The position numbers and the translations under genes are program-made. The notes under the pieces were generated by a model that saw only the letters and a program-made list of their open reading frames with translations, made no database searches and was not told where the DNA came from. 41,052 nt of DNA. Origin: JAICYJ01 sp035473255. GTDB taxonomy: Bacteria > Actinomycetota > Thermoleophilia > Gaiellales > JAICJC01. The stretch's first letter is position 1; each line of letters opens with the position of its first letter. The DNA lies in contig DATIOK010000027.1 of assembly GCA_035473255.1 (NCBI GenBank), positions 1-41,052 on the forward strand. The letters are read 5' to 3'. Of the stretch, positions 33,483 through 41,052 are shown piece by piece.

Positions 33483-34178
33483 ATGTCCGACATCCGTCTG
33501 GCCGTTGTGGGCGACCACAATCCCGGGTACGAGACGCACCGCGCGATCGATCACACGCTGACGCTGATGCCGCCCGGCGTGGAAGCTGCATGGCATGGCA
33601 CCGACCAGCCGCTCGCGGTGGGCGCCCTCGACGCGGTCTGGGTGGCTCCGGGCAGCCCCTACCGCGACGACGACGCCGTCTACCGCACGATCGAGGCCGC
33701 TCGCCGAGGAGGGACACCGATCCTCGGCACCTGCGGCGGCTGCCAGTACATGCTGGTCGAGTTCGCACGGAACGTTGCCGGTCTCAACGACGCAGCGCAT
33801 GGCGAGGTCGACCCGGACGCCACCGAACATCTGGTGGCATCGCTCGCCTGTAGCCTGGTCGGGCAACGGCGCGAGATCCGGCCGGTTACCGGCACGCGCC
33901 TTGCGGCGCTGACCGGCGACGCTCCGTTCTCGGGCTTCCACTACTGCAGCTATGGGCTGAACGACCGGTACCGCCATGCCCTGGTCGCCGCCGGGCTGGT
34001 GATCGGCGCCTACGCCGACGACGCCGGGGTGGAGGCCGTCGAGCTGCCCGGCCACCCCTTCTACCTGGCGACGCTGTTCCAGCCTCAGATGGAGTCGCTC
34101 ACCACCGGCGTGCTGCACCCGATCCTGGGTGCGCTGATCGCGGCGGCCCGCGCCGCGCACCGCGACCTGACCGTCTGA
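33483..34178 (+). CDS. CTP synthase C-terminal-region-related glutamine amidotransferase-like protein
   Basis: 231 residues. LAVVGDHNPGYETHRAIDHTL and VWVAPGSPYRD, then LGTCGGCQYMLVE with a nucleophile Cys elbow, resemble the class I glutaminase half of CTP synthase without the synthetase domain. Some relatives carry selenocysteine in the elbow; here both positions are TGC Cys. The usual His-Pro-Glu of the triad is not obvious: the C-terminus has GHPFYLATLFQPQMES, so the chemistry may differ. It is divergent from the erm leader and converges with the STAS gene. Function unknown. Confidence 0.78.
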   Translation: MSDIRLAVVGDHNPGYETHRAIDHTLTLMPPGVEAAWHGTDQPLAVGALDAVWVAPGSPYRDDDAVYRTIEAARRGGTPILGTCGGCQYMLVEFARNVAGLNDAAHGEVDPDATEHLVASLACSLVGQRREIRPVTGTRLAALTGDAPFSGFHYCSYGLNDRYRHALVAAGLVIGAYADDAGVEAVELPGHPFYLATLFQPQMESLTTGVLHPILGALIAAARAAHRDLTV

Positions 34179-34182
34179 GCTG

Positions 34183-34542
34183 CTAGCTGCGGATCGCCCG
34201 CAGCGCCGTCGCGCGATCGCTCGAGATCGGCAACACCGCCGCCACCCCGGCCAGATCGATGATCCGGTGCACGCTGTGTCCGGCGCCCGCGCCGACCACG
34301 TAGCCGACGGCGGAACCGTTCGACGCCGCGCGCTCGTGCTCGGCGATCAGCACGCCCAGCACGGCCGAGTCGATGAACGTCGCCTCGGTCAGATCGACCA
34401 CCACGGGTGTCGACCCGTCGCGCGCTCGCTCGATCGCCTGGCGCAGCCGATCCGCCGTTGACAGGTCATGCTCGCCCCGCAGAACGACCACCGCGACATC
34501 ACCGTCGCGGGCGACCTCTATCGAACTCGACTCGCTCATCAC
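34183..34542 (-). CDS. STAS-domain anti-sigma factor antagonist (second copy)
   Basis: 119 residues. VVVLRGEHDLSTADRLRQAIE and VVDLTEATFIDSAVLGVL give phosphoacceptor Ser59 in DSAVLG. GTG at 34542 or ATG at 34539; the GTG overlaps the phosphatase stop by 4 bp, so the two are translationally coupled. It should be the direct substrate of that phosphatase and release a SigB/SigF-type factor by binding an RsbW-type kinase, most likely one of those at 12014 or 13561. Confidence 0.93.
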   Translation of the reverse strand: MMSESSSIEVARDGDVAVVVLRGEHDLSTADRLRQAIERARDGSTPVVVDLTEATFIDSAVLGVLIAEHERAASNGSAVGYVVGAGAGHSVHRIIDLAGVAAVLPISSDRATALRAIRS

Positions 34543-36365
34543 GCGTCAGCATAATCCGGCGGGATCGCCCCGGTGGGCCGAACCACCACGATCGCGACGT
34601 CGTCCTCCGGGGCACCGGACGCGAACTCCAGCACCGCGCGTTCCACCGCCATCGCGATGCTCTCGGCGGTGGCTCCCGAGCCGATCCCGGCAAGCACCTC
34701 GGCGAGCCCCTCCTCGCCGAGCATCCGCCCGCCGTCACGGCGCTCGATGACGCCGTCTGTGCAGAGCACGAGCACATCGCCGGGAGCCAGGTGGAAATCG
34801 GCATCGGTCAACATCACGTCGTCGCGGACGCCGAGCAGCGTGCCCAGGTCTCCAGCCTGCTCGAGGCCTCCATCGTGACGCACGATCACGCCGGGAGGAT
34901 GCCCGCCGAGGGCGATCGTGACATCGATGCCACCGTCCGCGCTCGGGACCGCGTGCGCATACGCCGCGGTGCAGAACATGTCCGGGGGTCGGTGCTGCAG
35001 GATCTCGCGGTTCAGCACCCGCAGCACGCGGCTGGGAGTGGGCTCGTGCAGCGAGGCGACGCGCACCGTGTGTCGCGCCAGCGACGTCATCGCCGCCGCC
35101 CGCGCGCCCTTGCCCGAAACGTCCCCGATGGCGACGCCGAAGGAGCCGTCCATCAGCCACACGTCGTAGAAGTCGCCGCCCACCTCGAGCCCCTCACCCG
35201 CAGCCAGGTACCGCGCGGTGATCTCGACGCCGGGGATCACCGGCAGGGCATCCGGCAGCAGTCCGTGCTGCAGGGTGCGCGCGATCTCGGTCTGGGCCTG
35301 ATGCAGCCGGGCATTGTCGATGGCCAGCGCGGCGCGATCGGCCAGGCTGGCGGCGGTTGTCAGATCGTGCTCGTCGTAGAGCCGGCTGGAGGTGTCGTAG
35401 ATGAGCGTGATGGCGCCGAGCGTGCGGCCGCGCGCGACCAGCGGAACGATGATCAGCGAGCGCATGCCGAGCGCGCGCACGGCATCTCGGTGCGACTCGT
35501 CGCGCGTGACGCTGCGGACGAACCCCTCGGTGACGGGCGAGACCAGCAGCGCCTCACCGCTACGAAGCACGCCGCCCACCGCGCTGTGCGGCTCCGCCGG
35601 ATCGGCCGGGTAGCTGGTCTCGAGCTCGGCGACGCGCGCGATCTTGCCCGGCTCGACGTGCACCGTCGCGAGCTGGTGCAGCCCCGTCGGCTCGAGCACA
35701 TCGACGATGCAGCAGTCCGCCATCGCGGGCACGGCCAGGTTCGCGACCTCCCCCAGGGTGGTGCGGTAGTCCAGCGACCGGGCGAACGCCGCGCCCGCCT
35801 CGGCCAGCAGCGCGAGCCGCTCGGCTCTGCGCCCCCGTTCCGCGTCGAACGCGGTGCGCCGGATCGCCTCGGAGCACTGACGGACGACCGCCGTCATGAA
35901 CTCGAGCTCGGCATCGTCGAACGTCTTCTCGCGGTCATAGCCCAGCGCGATGCCCCCGAAGTCCCCCATCGGCAGGCAGACCAGTGCCGCCGACCGGCCC
36001 GTGCCCTCCAGCTTCGGGTAGCGCCGGATCAGCTCCTCAGGCCCGTTCACGATAACCGGCTGCCGGGTGCGGACGGCGGCGGACAGCGGGTACTCGTCGG
36101 TGTTGGGAAACATCGCCCACTCGGCTTCGACCTGGTCGGGGTAGCCGCGTACGGCGGCGATGCGGAACTCCGTGCCCGATTCGTCCAGCATCGCGATCAC
36201 GGCCTGGTCGGCTTCGAACACGTCCAAGCCCGGGTTGAGCGTCGCCTCGATCGCCTCCTGCTCGGTGCGGGCCCCGGCCAGCGTCGCGGACAGCGTCTGG
36301 AGGTGTTGGAGCCTGCTGCCCAGCCACGCGATGTCACTGCGAGTTTGGTCAGTGTCGGCGGTCAC
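34539..36365 (-). CDS. GAF-GAF-SpoIIE (PP2C-type) serine phosphatase
   Basis: 608 residues. Two GAF sensor domains (about 20-170 and 185-340) precede a PPM phosphatase domain with GGDFYDVW, IGDVSGKGARAA, LCTDGVIE and PEDDVAIV, the metal-binding acidic residues. Such RsbU/RsbP-like enzymes dephosphorylate STAS antagonists when their sensors detect a signal; GAF domains commonly bind small ligands, haem or nucleotides. The GTG start has AAAGGA four bases upstream. It lies between DUF6328 and STAS genes. Confidence 0.94.
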   Translation of the reverse strand: MTADTDQTRSDIAWLGSRLQHLQTLSATLAGARTEQEAIEATLNPGLDVFEADQAVIAMLDESGTEFRIAAVRGYPDQVEAEWAMFPNTDEYPLSAAVRTRQPVIVNGPEELIRRYPKLEGTGRSAALVCLPMGDFGGIALGYDREKTFDDAELEFMTAVVRQCSEAIRRTAFDAERGRRAERLALLAEAGAAFARSLDYRTTLGEVANLAVPAMADCCIVDVLEPTGLHQLATVHVEPGKIARVAELETSYPADPAEPHSAVGGVLRSGEALLVSPVTEGFVRSVTRDESHRDAVRALGMRSLIIVPLVARGRTLGAITLIYDTSSRLYDEHDLTTAASLADRAALAIDNARLHQAQTEIARTLQHGLLPDALPVIPGVEITARYLAAGEGLEVGGDFYDVWLMDGSFGVAIGDVSGKGARAAAMTSLARHTVRVASLHEPTPSRVLRVLNREILQHRPPDMFCTAAYAHAVPSADGGIDVTIALGGHPPGVIVRHDGGLEQAGDLGTLLGVRDDVMLTDADFHLAPGDVLVLCTDGVIERRDGGRMLGEEGLAEVLAGIGSGATAESIAMAVERAVLEFASGAPEDDVAIVVVRPTGAIPPDYADA

Positions 36366-36413
36366 AGGGTCCTTTCCGGGACCACTCTACAGGGATCGGA
36401 TCCCGCCGATCCG

Positions 36414-36944
36414 TCAGCGGCGGGCGCGCTCCGCGGGCGGCGCTCCCAGCAGCCGCGAGACGAACGGCAGCACGAACCAGACCGCCGCGATCAGCCCGGC
36501 CACCAACGCGGCGGCGGCGGCCGCCCACGAGTTGCCGAACAGCAGGCTTGTGACCAGGCCGACCGACCCCGCGATCGCGACCGCGAGGAAGGCCGCCCCG
36601 ATGATGGCGAGCTTGTTCGACACCTGCAGCAGGTTTCGCTTGCGGCCGTGCCGCCAGACGATCCGGTGGAAGCTGGCCGGGGCGATCAGGAACACCGAGG
36701 CCCCGGTAGCCGCCAGGAAGGTGCCGTAGTAGACGTTGCTCTGCAGATCGCTGATGGTGCCGAAGCGCTGCGTGAACGGCACGGCCAGCAGGAACCCGAA
36801 CAGCATCTGGACGCCGGGCAGGACCACCCGCAGCTCATTCAGCAGCTCCACCAGCTGGCGATTGTGGCGGTCGTCGGCGGACTCGGTCTCGTCGTGCCCG
36901 TCCGACGCTTCTCTTGATGCTGGCAGCACAGTCTGCATGGTCAT
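36414..36944 (-). CDS. DUF6328 family membrane protein
   Basis: 176 residues. A charged N-terminus (HDETESADDRHNRQ) leads into LVELLNELRVVLPGVQMLFGFLLAVPF, then three further hydrophobic helices, with FHRIVWRHGRK in the cytoplasmic loop; this matches the small actinobacterial DUF6328 proteins. Function unknown. ATG at 36944 is listed; a promoter element ends three bases before it, so the in-frame ATG at 36938 may be the true start. It heads the phosphatase-STAS operon. Confidence 0.8.
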   Translation of the reverse strand: MTMQTVLPASREASDGHDETESADDRHNRQLVELLNELRVVLPGVQMLFGFLLAVPFTQRFGTISDLQSNVYYGTFLAATGASVFLIAPASFHRIVWRHGRKRNLLQVSNKLAIIGAAFLAVAIAGSVGLVTSLLFGNSWAAAAAALVAGLIAAVWFVLPFVSRLLGAPPAERARR

Positions 36945-36947
36945 GGC

Positions 36948-36973
36948 GTTCCCCGCGCGGCGGCGCGGGAAAC
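36948..36973 (-). promoter_or_regulatory. SigB/SigF-type promoter of the DUF6328-SpoIIE-STAS operon
   Basis: Minus strand GTTTCC (36973-36968), 14-bp spacer, GGGAAC (36953-36948). It has the same spacer length and -10 as the element serving the peptide at 9550. It lies in the 33-bp gap after the DUF2339 gene and would place phosphatase and antagonist under the sigma factor they activate. Confidence 0.5.
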
Positions 36974-36977
36974 GCCG

Positions 36978-39923
36978 CTACGACGCCTGCCCGGCGGCGC
37001 CGTCGTCCCCGAGCACCGCTTTCACCTGCGGCGAGAACCGCTGCAGAAGCAGCGCAGCGACCAGCAGCACCGAGCCCGTGACGATGAAGCTGACGGCACG
37101 CGCCATCGCGGTCAAGAACGCCAGGTCGTACAGGAACAGCTTGCCGAGCGCCGCGAACAGCAGCGCGATGCCGGCAATGCGGAGGCTGCGGCGATTGCCG
37201 CCCAGGGAGATCACGACCAGCGCGAGTCCGGTCAGCACCCAGCTGACCGACACGAGCACGTGACCCTGCTGGAAGCGATCGTGGACGTCCTGGAAGGCGG
37301 GGCTCGCGCTCTGCACCAGCAGCTGCCCTGCGCCCAGGATCGCGGCCGCCAGCGTCCACAGCGCCATCGCGCAGGTCGTGACGGCCGCGGCCGTGGCGAC
37401 GCGCACGCCGCCCAGCTGCCACCGCTCGCCGTCTGCGCGGGGAGTCGCGGCGCTCCCGATCAGGAAGGCGAGCGCGACCACCGAGGCCAGAGCCGCCGCC
37501 AGACCATCCGCGGGATCGTGGTTGGTCGTGAACAGCATGTGCGGCGTCTCGTAGAGCGCGACGACCAGCACGGTCACCAGCGCTGCCGATGCGGCGGCCA
37601 GCTCGCGCAGCGGCTGACGCACGATCCGCCGCTCGAGCGACGCGGGCCGCCAGATCACGAACGCCGACACGATCACGCTGATCCCGGCCCAGCAGACCAG
37701 CGGATACTGGCCGGGCAGGACGAGCGTCGCCAGCCAGCCGGCGAGGGTCGCGGGTAGCCACATCGCGTATCCGCGCAGCCGCGGATCGCGCACGGCGGTC
37801 GCGAGCAGGAAGGCGGTGGCGACAGCGGCGAGCAGCGTGCCCCAGCCGTTGCTCTGGCCGTGATCGGCGATCGCCCGGCCGGCGTCGTCGAGGCTGAGCA
37901 GCCCCGCCACGGCGGCGCTCAGGTAGCCGGCGCCGATCACGAGCAGCGGCCCCTCGCCGATCCGCCGGCGAAGCGCCGGGACATGCACGGCGGCCGCAGC
38001 CACGGCGGTCACGGCCAGCGCCGTCCACATCGCCTGGTGCTGGCTGACGGTCTCACAGACCAGGTAGCCGAATACGGCCGCCGGTGCCAGCGCCGCGTAC
38101 TCGATCTCACGGATGGGCAGCCGCCGCACCGACCAGGCGCCGACGATGCCGGACGCCATCAGCGCGGCCAGCCCGGCCAGGCCGTCGCGGCTGCCGAACT
38201 GGCCGTGGTCGATCGCGCTCATCGGAGCGGCGACGGCAACGGAGACGGCGAGCCCGGCGGCCCAGCAGCCGGTCGCGACCAGGACGCTGACCTGGTCGTC
38301 CAGCCATGCCACCATCCACGGTGACCGGCGATAGCCGAACAGGGCCGCCGCCAGCGCGGCGTAGGCGATCACCGCCCACTGGCCGGTGAGCGCCCACACC
38401 GGGAGGTAGCCGAGCGCAGCGGCCGGCAGCAGCCACACGTAGCGCAGCTCGCGGACGGCAAAGACGCGCAGCCCGAAGCAGAACACGATGCCGGCCAGGG
38501 TCACCGCGCCCAGAGCCACCGAACCGCCGGTGGAGCCTGCACCGACAGAGGAGAGATGCACCTCGGTCGGGGCCGTGATCATCAATGTCTGGACGGCCGC
38601 AAGCACCAGGTAGACGCCGCTGGCGACGGTCAGCCGCAGCCGCCGGCTGCCGTGCCGGCGCAGCAGCCGCTCGGACACGGCGATCATGACGACGGACTCC
38701 GCCGCCCAGCCGCAGACCATGCCGGGGCCACCCAGCAGCAGGCCGGTGGCGGTGGCCAGCGCGGCCAGCCCGAAGCCGGCCAGCAGGTCGGTGAGGTCGG
38801 CGTGACGCCGGCGCAGAAGCAGCGGTGTCACGGCCAGCAGCGCGTAGAGGGCGGCCACGCCCAGCAGCACGAACCCGGACAGATGCCGTCCCAGCACCTC
38901 CCGGTTGCCCGCGTAGAGGAAGCTGACGGCGAAGCTGAGCGAGCCGCTGGTGCCGAGCAGCAGCCATCCCAGGTCGGTGATCCGGTCGCGCTGCTTGGGG
39001 CGCAGCTCGCAGACGAGCGCCTCGACCGTGAACAAGCAGAAGAACAGCGCGCCCGCCAGGACGGCGCTGGAAAGCCCGGTGTGCGTGGTCAGGAAGAGCG
39101 GCGCCAGCGTCAGGATGGCGGTGCCCCAGATCGACAGCAGCAGCCACGTCCACCGGTAGCGCCAGAACAGCGGCAGCCCGGCGCAGGCGATCACGAAGGA
39201 GAACAGCGCTCCCCCGCCGGTGACGTCCTGTGATACCAGCGTCGGTGCCAGCATCGCGGCGACGATCCCGAAGATGGCCAGCGGCTCCTGCTTGACCCGG
39301 ATCGCCAGGGCGACCGCGAGCGCCGCGATGGCGGCGGCGCAGGGAAGGCCCAGCGCCTCGGAGATGAAGTGGTACATCGAGATCGAGGCCCACAGCGTGG
39401 CGTAGAGCCCGGCGATGCCGGCGCCGCCGGCGGACAGGATCGCGTCGGCGCGCCAACCGCGCCGGTCGAGATCGAAGGCGGCCCCCAGCAGCCCCAGCGA
39501 GACAAGCACGCCCAGCCCCACCCGCATCTCGGGGGTGACCCATCCGCGGCTGGCGGCCAGCACGAACAGCAGAGCGACGCCGAGGGCGGTGGCGATGCCG
39601 CCGGCCCAGGCCAGGGTGCGCGCGGCGAAGGCCTGCTCCGCCAGCTTCGACCAGTTGACGGCCTCGCGCTGCGGTCGCAGCGCGACCGGCGGCCGCGGAG
39701 GGGCGGGCGGCGTCACGCGTCGCGGCGCCATCGGAGCAGGCGCGGCCGGCTGGCGGCGCGGGACGACGTGCGTGCTCGGCTGCGGGGCCGACGTCGGGGC
39801 GGGACGCGCCGCCGTCAGCGACTTGATCGTCTGCTCGAGCCGGTAGACGCGCTGCGTCAGGCTGCCGACCTGGGCCGACAGCGCAACGACCTCTGCGCGG
39901 GTGATGTCGTCGTCTCTGCTCAT
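36978..39923 (-). CDS. DUF2339 family large multi-span membrane protein
   Basis: 981 residues. An N-terminal coiled coil (VVALSAQVGSLTQRVYRLEQ) is followed by a Pro/Ala-rich linker and then more than twenty hydrophobic helices in repeated pairs. LAWAGGIATALGVALLFVLA and GWVTPEMRVGLG are typical of DUF2339. Function of the family is unknown. The ATG at 39923 has GAGGGA five bases upstream and begins right at the coiled coil. It has its own promoter with a palindromic operator near 40100. Confidence 0.9.
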   Translation of the reverse strand: MSRDDDITRAEVVALSAQVGSLTQRVYRLEQTIKSLTAARPAPTSAPQPSTHVVPRRQPAAPAPMAPRRVTPPAPPRPPVALRPQREAVNWSKLAEQAFAARTLAWAGGIATALGVALLFVLAASRGWVTPEMRVGLGVLVSLGLLGAAFDLDRRGWRADAILSAGGAGIAGLYATLWASISMYHFISEALGLPCAAAIAALAVALAIRVKQEPLAIFGIVAAMLAPTLVSQDVTGGGALFSFVIACAGLPLFWRYRWTWLLLSIWGTAILTLAPLFLTTHTGLSSAVLAGALFFCLFTVEALVCELRPKQRDRITDLGWLLLGTSGSLSFAVSFLYAGNREVLGRHLSGFVLLGVAALYALLAVTPLLLRRRHADLTDLLAGFGLAALATATGLLLGGPGMVCGWAAESVVMIAVSERLLRRHGSRRLRLTVASGVYLVLAAVQTLMITAPTEVHLSSVGAGSTGGSVALGAVTLAGIVFCFGLRVFAVRELRYVWLLPAAALGYLPVWALTGQWAVIAYAALAAALFGYRRSPWMVAWLDDQVSVLVATGCWAAGLAVSVAVAAPMSAIDHGQFGSRDGLAGLAALMASGIVGAWSVRRLPIREIEYAALAPAAVFGYLVCETVSQHQAMWTALAVTAVAAAAVHVPALRRRIGEGPLLVIGAGYLSAAVAGLLSLDDAGRAIADHGQSNGWGTLLAAVATAFLLATAVRDPRLRGYAMWLPATLAGWLATLVLPGQYPLVCWAGISVIVSAFVIWRPASLERRIVRQPLRELAAASAALVTVLVVALYETPHMLFTTNHDPADGLAAALASVVALAFLIGSAATPRADGERWQLGGVRVATAAAVTTCAMALWTLAAAILGAGQLLVQSASPAFQDVHDRFQQGHVLVSVSWVLTGLALVVISLGGNRRSLRIAGIALLFAALGKLFLYDLAFLTAMARAVSFIVTGSVLLVAALLLQRFSPQVKAVLGDDGAAGQAS

Positions 39924-40092
39924 GGCATTCCCTCTGTGGTATCGGCGGTATGGAGGCACGAATCAACCGGGCTGGTGGATGTATGCCGGTGGTACGTCAT
40001 GGACGGAGCATGCGTGCCGGTTGGGGGAACGGCGTCGGGGAGATCCCTTGACCTCGGTGGGTCTCGCAATGCCGTCGCAGCTGACATAGCCA

Positions 40093-40114
40093 TCGCGCTA
40101 TATGTATAGCGCGA
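40093..40114. promoter_or_regulatory. perfect 22-bp palindrome over the -10 box
   Basis: Arms TCGCGCTATA and TATAGCGCGA around a central TG, with no mismatch. It covers the -10 box and the predicted transcription start of the DUF2339 gene, the position of a repressor site. No regulator gene is adjacent, so the binder is encoded elsewhere. Confidence 0.6.
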
Positions 40115-40131
40115 ATGCTATTTCGAGTCAA
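40103..40131 (-). promoter_or_regulatory. promoter of the DUF2339 gene
   Basis: Minus strand TTGACT (40131-40126, 5/6), 17-bp spacer, TATACA (40108-40103, 4/6). Transcription would begin near 40096, leaving a leader of about 170 nt before the ATG at 39923; no gene is seen in that leader. Confidence 0.5.
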
Positions 40132-40327
40132 TACCCCGCGTGCCCCGCCACAGAGACAGGGACAGCGAGGCGACCACCACCAGCGGCGGCAGCCACCACC
40201 CCGCCCATCCGGCGTGGACGAGCAGGGCGGCGAGGCCGACGGCCACCACGACGCCGACCGCCGTCGTCCAGTCGTCGCCGATCACGAAGTCGTAGAGGAA
40301 CCGGCCGAACGACGCGAGGGCGGTCAT
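40118..40327 (-). CDS. small two-helix membrane protein (hypothetical)
   Basis: 69 residues with two hydrophobic segments (AVGVVVAVGLAALLVHAGWA and LPPLVVVASLSLSLW) and an N-terminal FGRFLYDFVIGDDW. The ATG at 40327 overlaps the preceding gene's stop by 4 bp, indicating a coupled pair. No named family is recognised. Confidence 0.75.
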   Translation of the reverse strand: MTALASFGRFLYDFVIGDDWTTAVGVVVAVGLAALLVHAGWAGWWLPPLVVVASLSLSLWRGTRGIDSK

Positions 40328-41052
40328 TCTCCGGCCGCCGTGCCCGCCGCGGGCAGGGAGAGCGCCGTGTGCCTGGCAGTGAGCAGCCTGACCAGGATCC
40401 AGGACGCCACGGCGTAGAAGGCGAGCAGGACCAGCAGCGCCAGGTCGCCTCCCGGCCAGGAAACGCCCGCGCCCTCGGCCGCCCAGAACGTGCCGAATGT
40501 GGTCAGCAGCAGTCCCACCGCGTACTTCATGGTGTTCTCCGGCACCCGGCCAAGGGGCGCGCGCACGCGCAGACCGACGATCGCGACGACGAGGATCGCC
40601 GTGACGGCGCCCGCGGCGGCCAACGGGATGTTGCCCTGGTTGCTCCCAAACGTGACGACGATGAACGCCACCTCGAGACCTTCCAGCAAGACGCCCTTGA
40701 ACGCGACCGTGAAGGAGTACCAGTCCGTGCTGGCGCCGGTCGCCTCACCCGCCGCCGCAGCCTGCGCAGCCTCGCGGAGATAGATCGCCTCCTCGTCGTG
40801 CAGCGCCTTGAACCCACTGGCACGCAGGATCGCCTTGCGCAGCCACTGCAGCCCGAACACCAGCAGCAGACCACCGACCACGACCCGAAGGCCGCGGATC
40901 GGAATCACCGTCAACGCCGGGCCCAGCACCAGCACGATCGCGGCCAGGGCGGCGCTCGCAGCGGCCACACCTAGTAGCGTCGATCGCCAGCCGCGGGAGA
41001 CACCGACCGCGAGCACGATCGTGAGCGCCTCCACCCCCTCAACGGCGCTGGC
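40324..41052 (-). CDS. COG4280/FTR1-like membrane protein (5' end outside window)
   Basis: The frame is open to the window edge; 242 residues are visible (ASAVEGVEALTIVLAVG at the edge). Six or more hydrophobic helices are seen. An E-G-V-E motif near the start (VEGVEALTI) is repeated as E-G-L-E (LLEGLEVAFIV) about 115 residues later, resembling the duplicated REGLE-type helices of FTR1 iron permeases and COG4280 membrane proteins. Transport of a metal ion is a guess. A GTG at 41034 is in frame but homology-like sequence continues beyond it, so the gene is treated as truncated. Confidence 0.72.
   Translation of the reverse strand, partial: ASAVEGVEALTIVLAVGVSRGWRSTLLGVAAASAALAAIVLVLGPALTVIPIRGLRVVVGGLLLVFGLQWLRKAILRASGFKALHDEEAIYLREAAQAAAAGEATGASTDWYSFTVAFKGVLLEGLEVAFIVVTFGSNQGNIPLAAAGAVTAILVVAIVGLRVRAPLGRVPENTMKYAVGLLLTTFGTFWAAEGAGVSWPGGDLALLVLLAFYAVASWILVRLLTARHTALSLPAAGTAAGE

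Noticed and set aside
33711..33760. Possible selenocysteine codon in the CTP-synthase-related gene
   Set aside because: Both elbow positions are TGC cysteine codons; there is no in-frame TGA.
34407..36917. An 836-codon plus-strand frame
   Set aside because: Antisense to the SpoIIE-type phosphatase and DUF6328 genes, which have clear motifs; a third-position GC shadow.

Overview
The window is a 41 kb stretch of very GC-rich bacterial chromosome, with dense coding, many GTG/TTG starts and frequent 4-bp ATGA/GTGA stop-start overlaps. SigB/SigF-type sigma factors with RsbW-like kinases, STAS antagonists and a GAF-SpoIIE phosphatase, together with leaderless-looking promoters, suggest a soil or aquatic actinobacterium. 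Class Thermoleophilia is a guess; no rRNA or other marker is present to prove it. I saw no phage, IS element, CRISPR array, tRNA or rRNA.

Layout. 1-3.3 kb: tail of a membrane protein, aldo/keto reductase, MetE-like methyltransferase, sulfotransferase-like protein, and a cold-shock protein/IF-1 pair closed by a hairpin. 3.6-8.0 kb: a MarR regulator heading a class-III aminotransferase and an SDR on one strand, divergent from YceI, an FMN reductase and an HD-domain protein; two matching dyads lie on the shared promoter. 8.0-9.4 kb: YciI-like and VOC proteins, divergent from a regulator with two HxlR-like domains. 9.5-14.4 kb: a stress-response island with three sigma factors, two RsbW-type kinases, two small degenerate relatives, a STAS antagonist and a 35-residue membrane peptide. 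A second block at 34.2-36.9 kb (STAS, GAF-GAF-SpoIIE, DUF6328) completes the partner-switching circuit. Six promoter-like elements of the form GTTTNN-N14-(G/C)GG(T/A/C)A(T/C/G) stand in front of these genes, suggesting an autoregulated SigB/SigF-like regulon.

14.4-18.7 kb: a trimethylamine-dehydrogenase-like flavoprotein divergent from tdh-kbl (threonine to glycine plus acetyl-CoA); kbl appears to start at CTG. 18.7-31.4 kb: the most striking locus. A LacI-type regulator, an M20 peptidase and two oligopeptide-ABC ATPases on the minus strand diverge from a FrlB-like deglycase, a FrlD-like kinase, a class-III aminotransferase, a peptide-binding lipoprotein, two permeases and a second binding lipoprotein. 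A LacI-family operator sits between the two arms. I read this as a pathway for glycated (Amadori) amino acids or peptides fed by a Dpp/Opp-type transporter.

31.4-34.2 kb: MFS transporter behind an Erm-like 23S rRNA methyltransferase, with a possible regulatory leader peptide, then a CTP-synthase-C-terminal-related amidotransferase. 37-41 kb: a 981-residue DUF2339 membrane protein whose promoter carries a perfect 22-bp palindrome, a small two-helix membrane protein, and a COG4280/FTR1-like membrane protein cut by the window edge.
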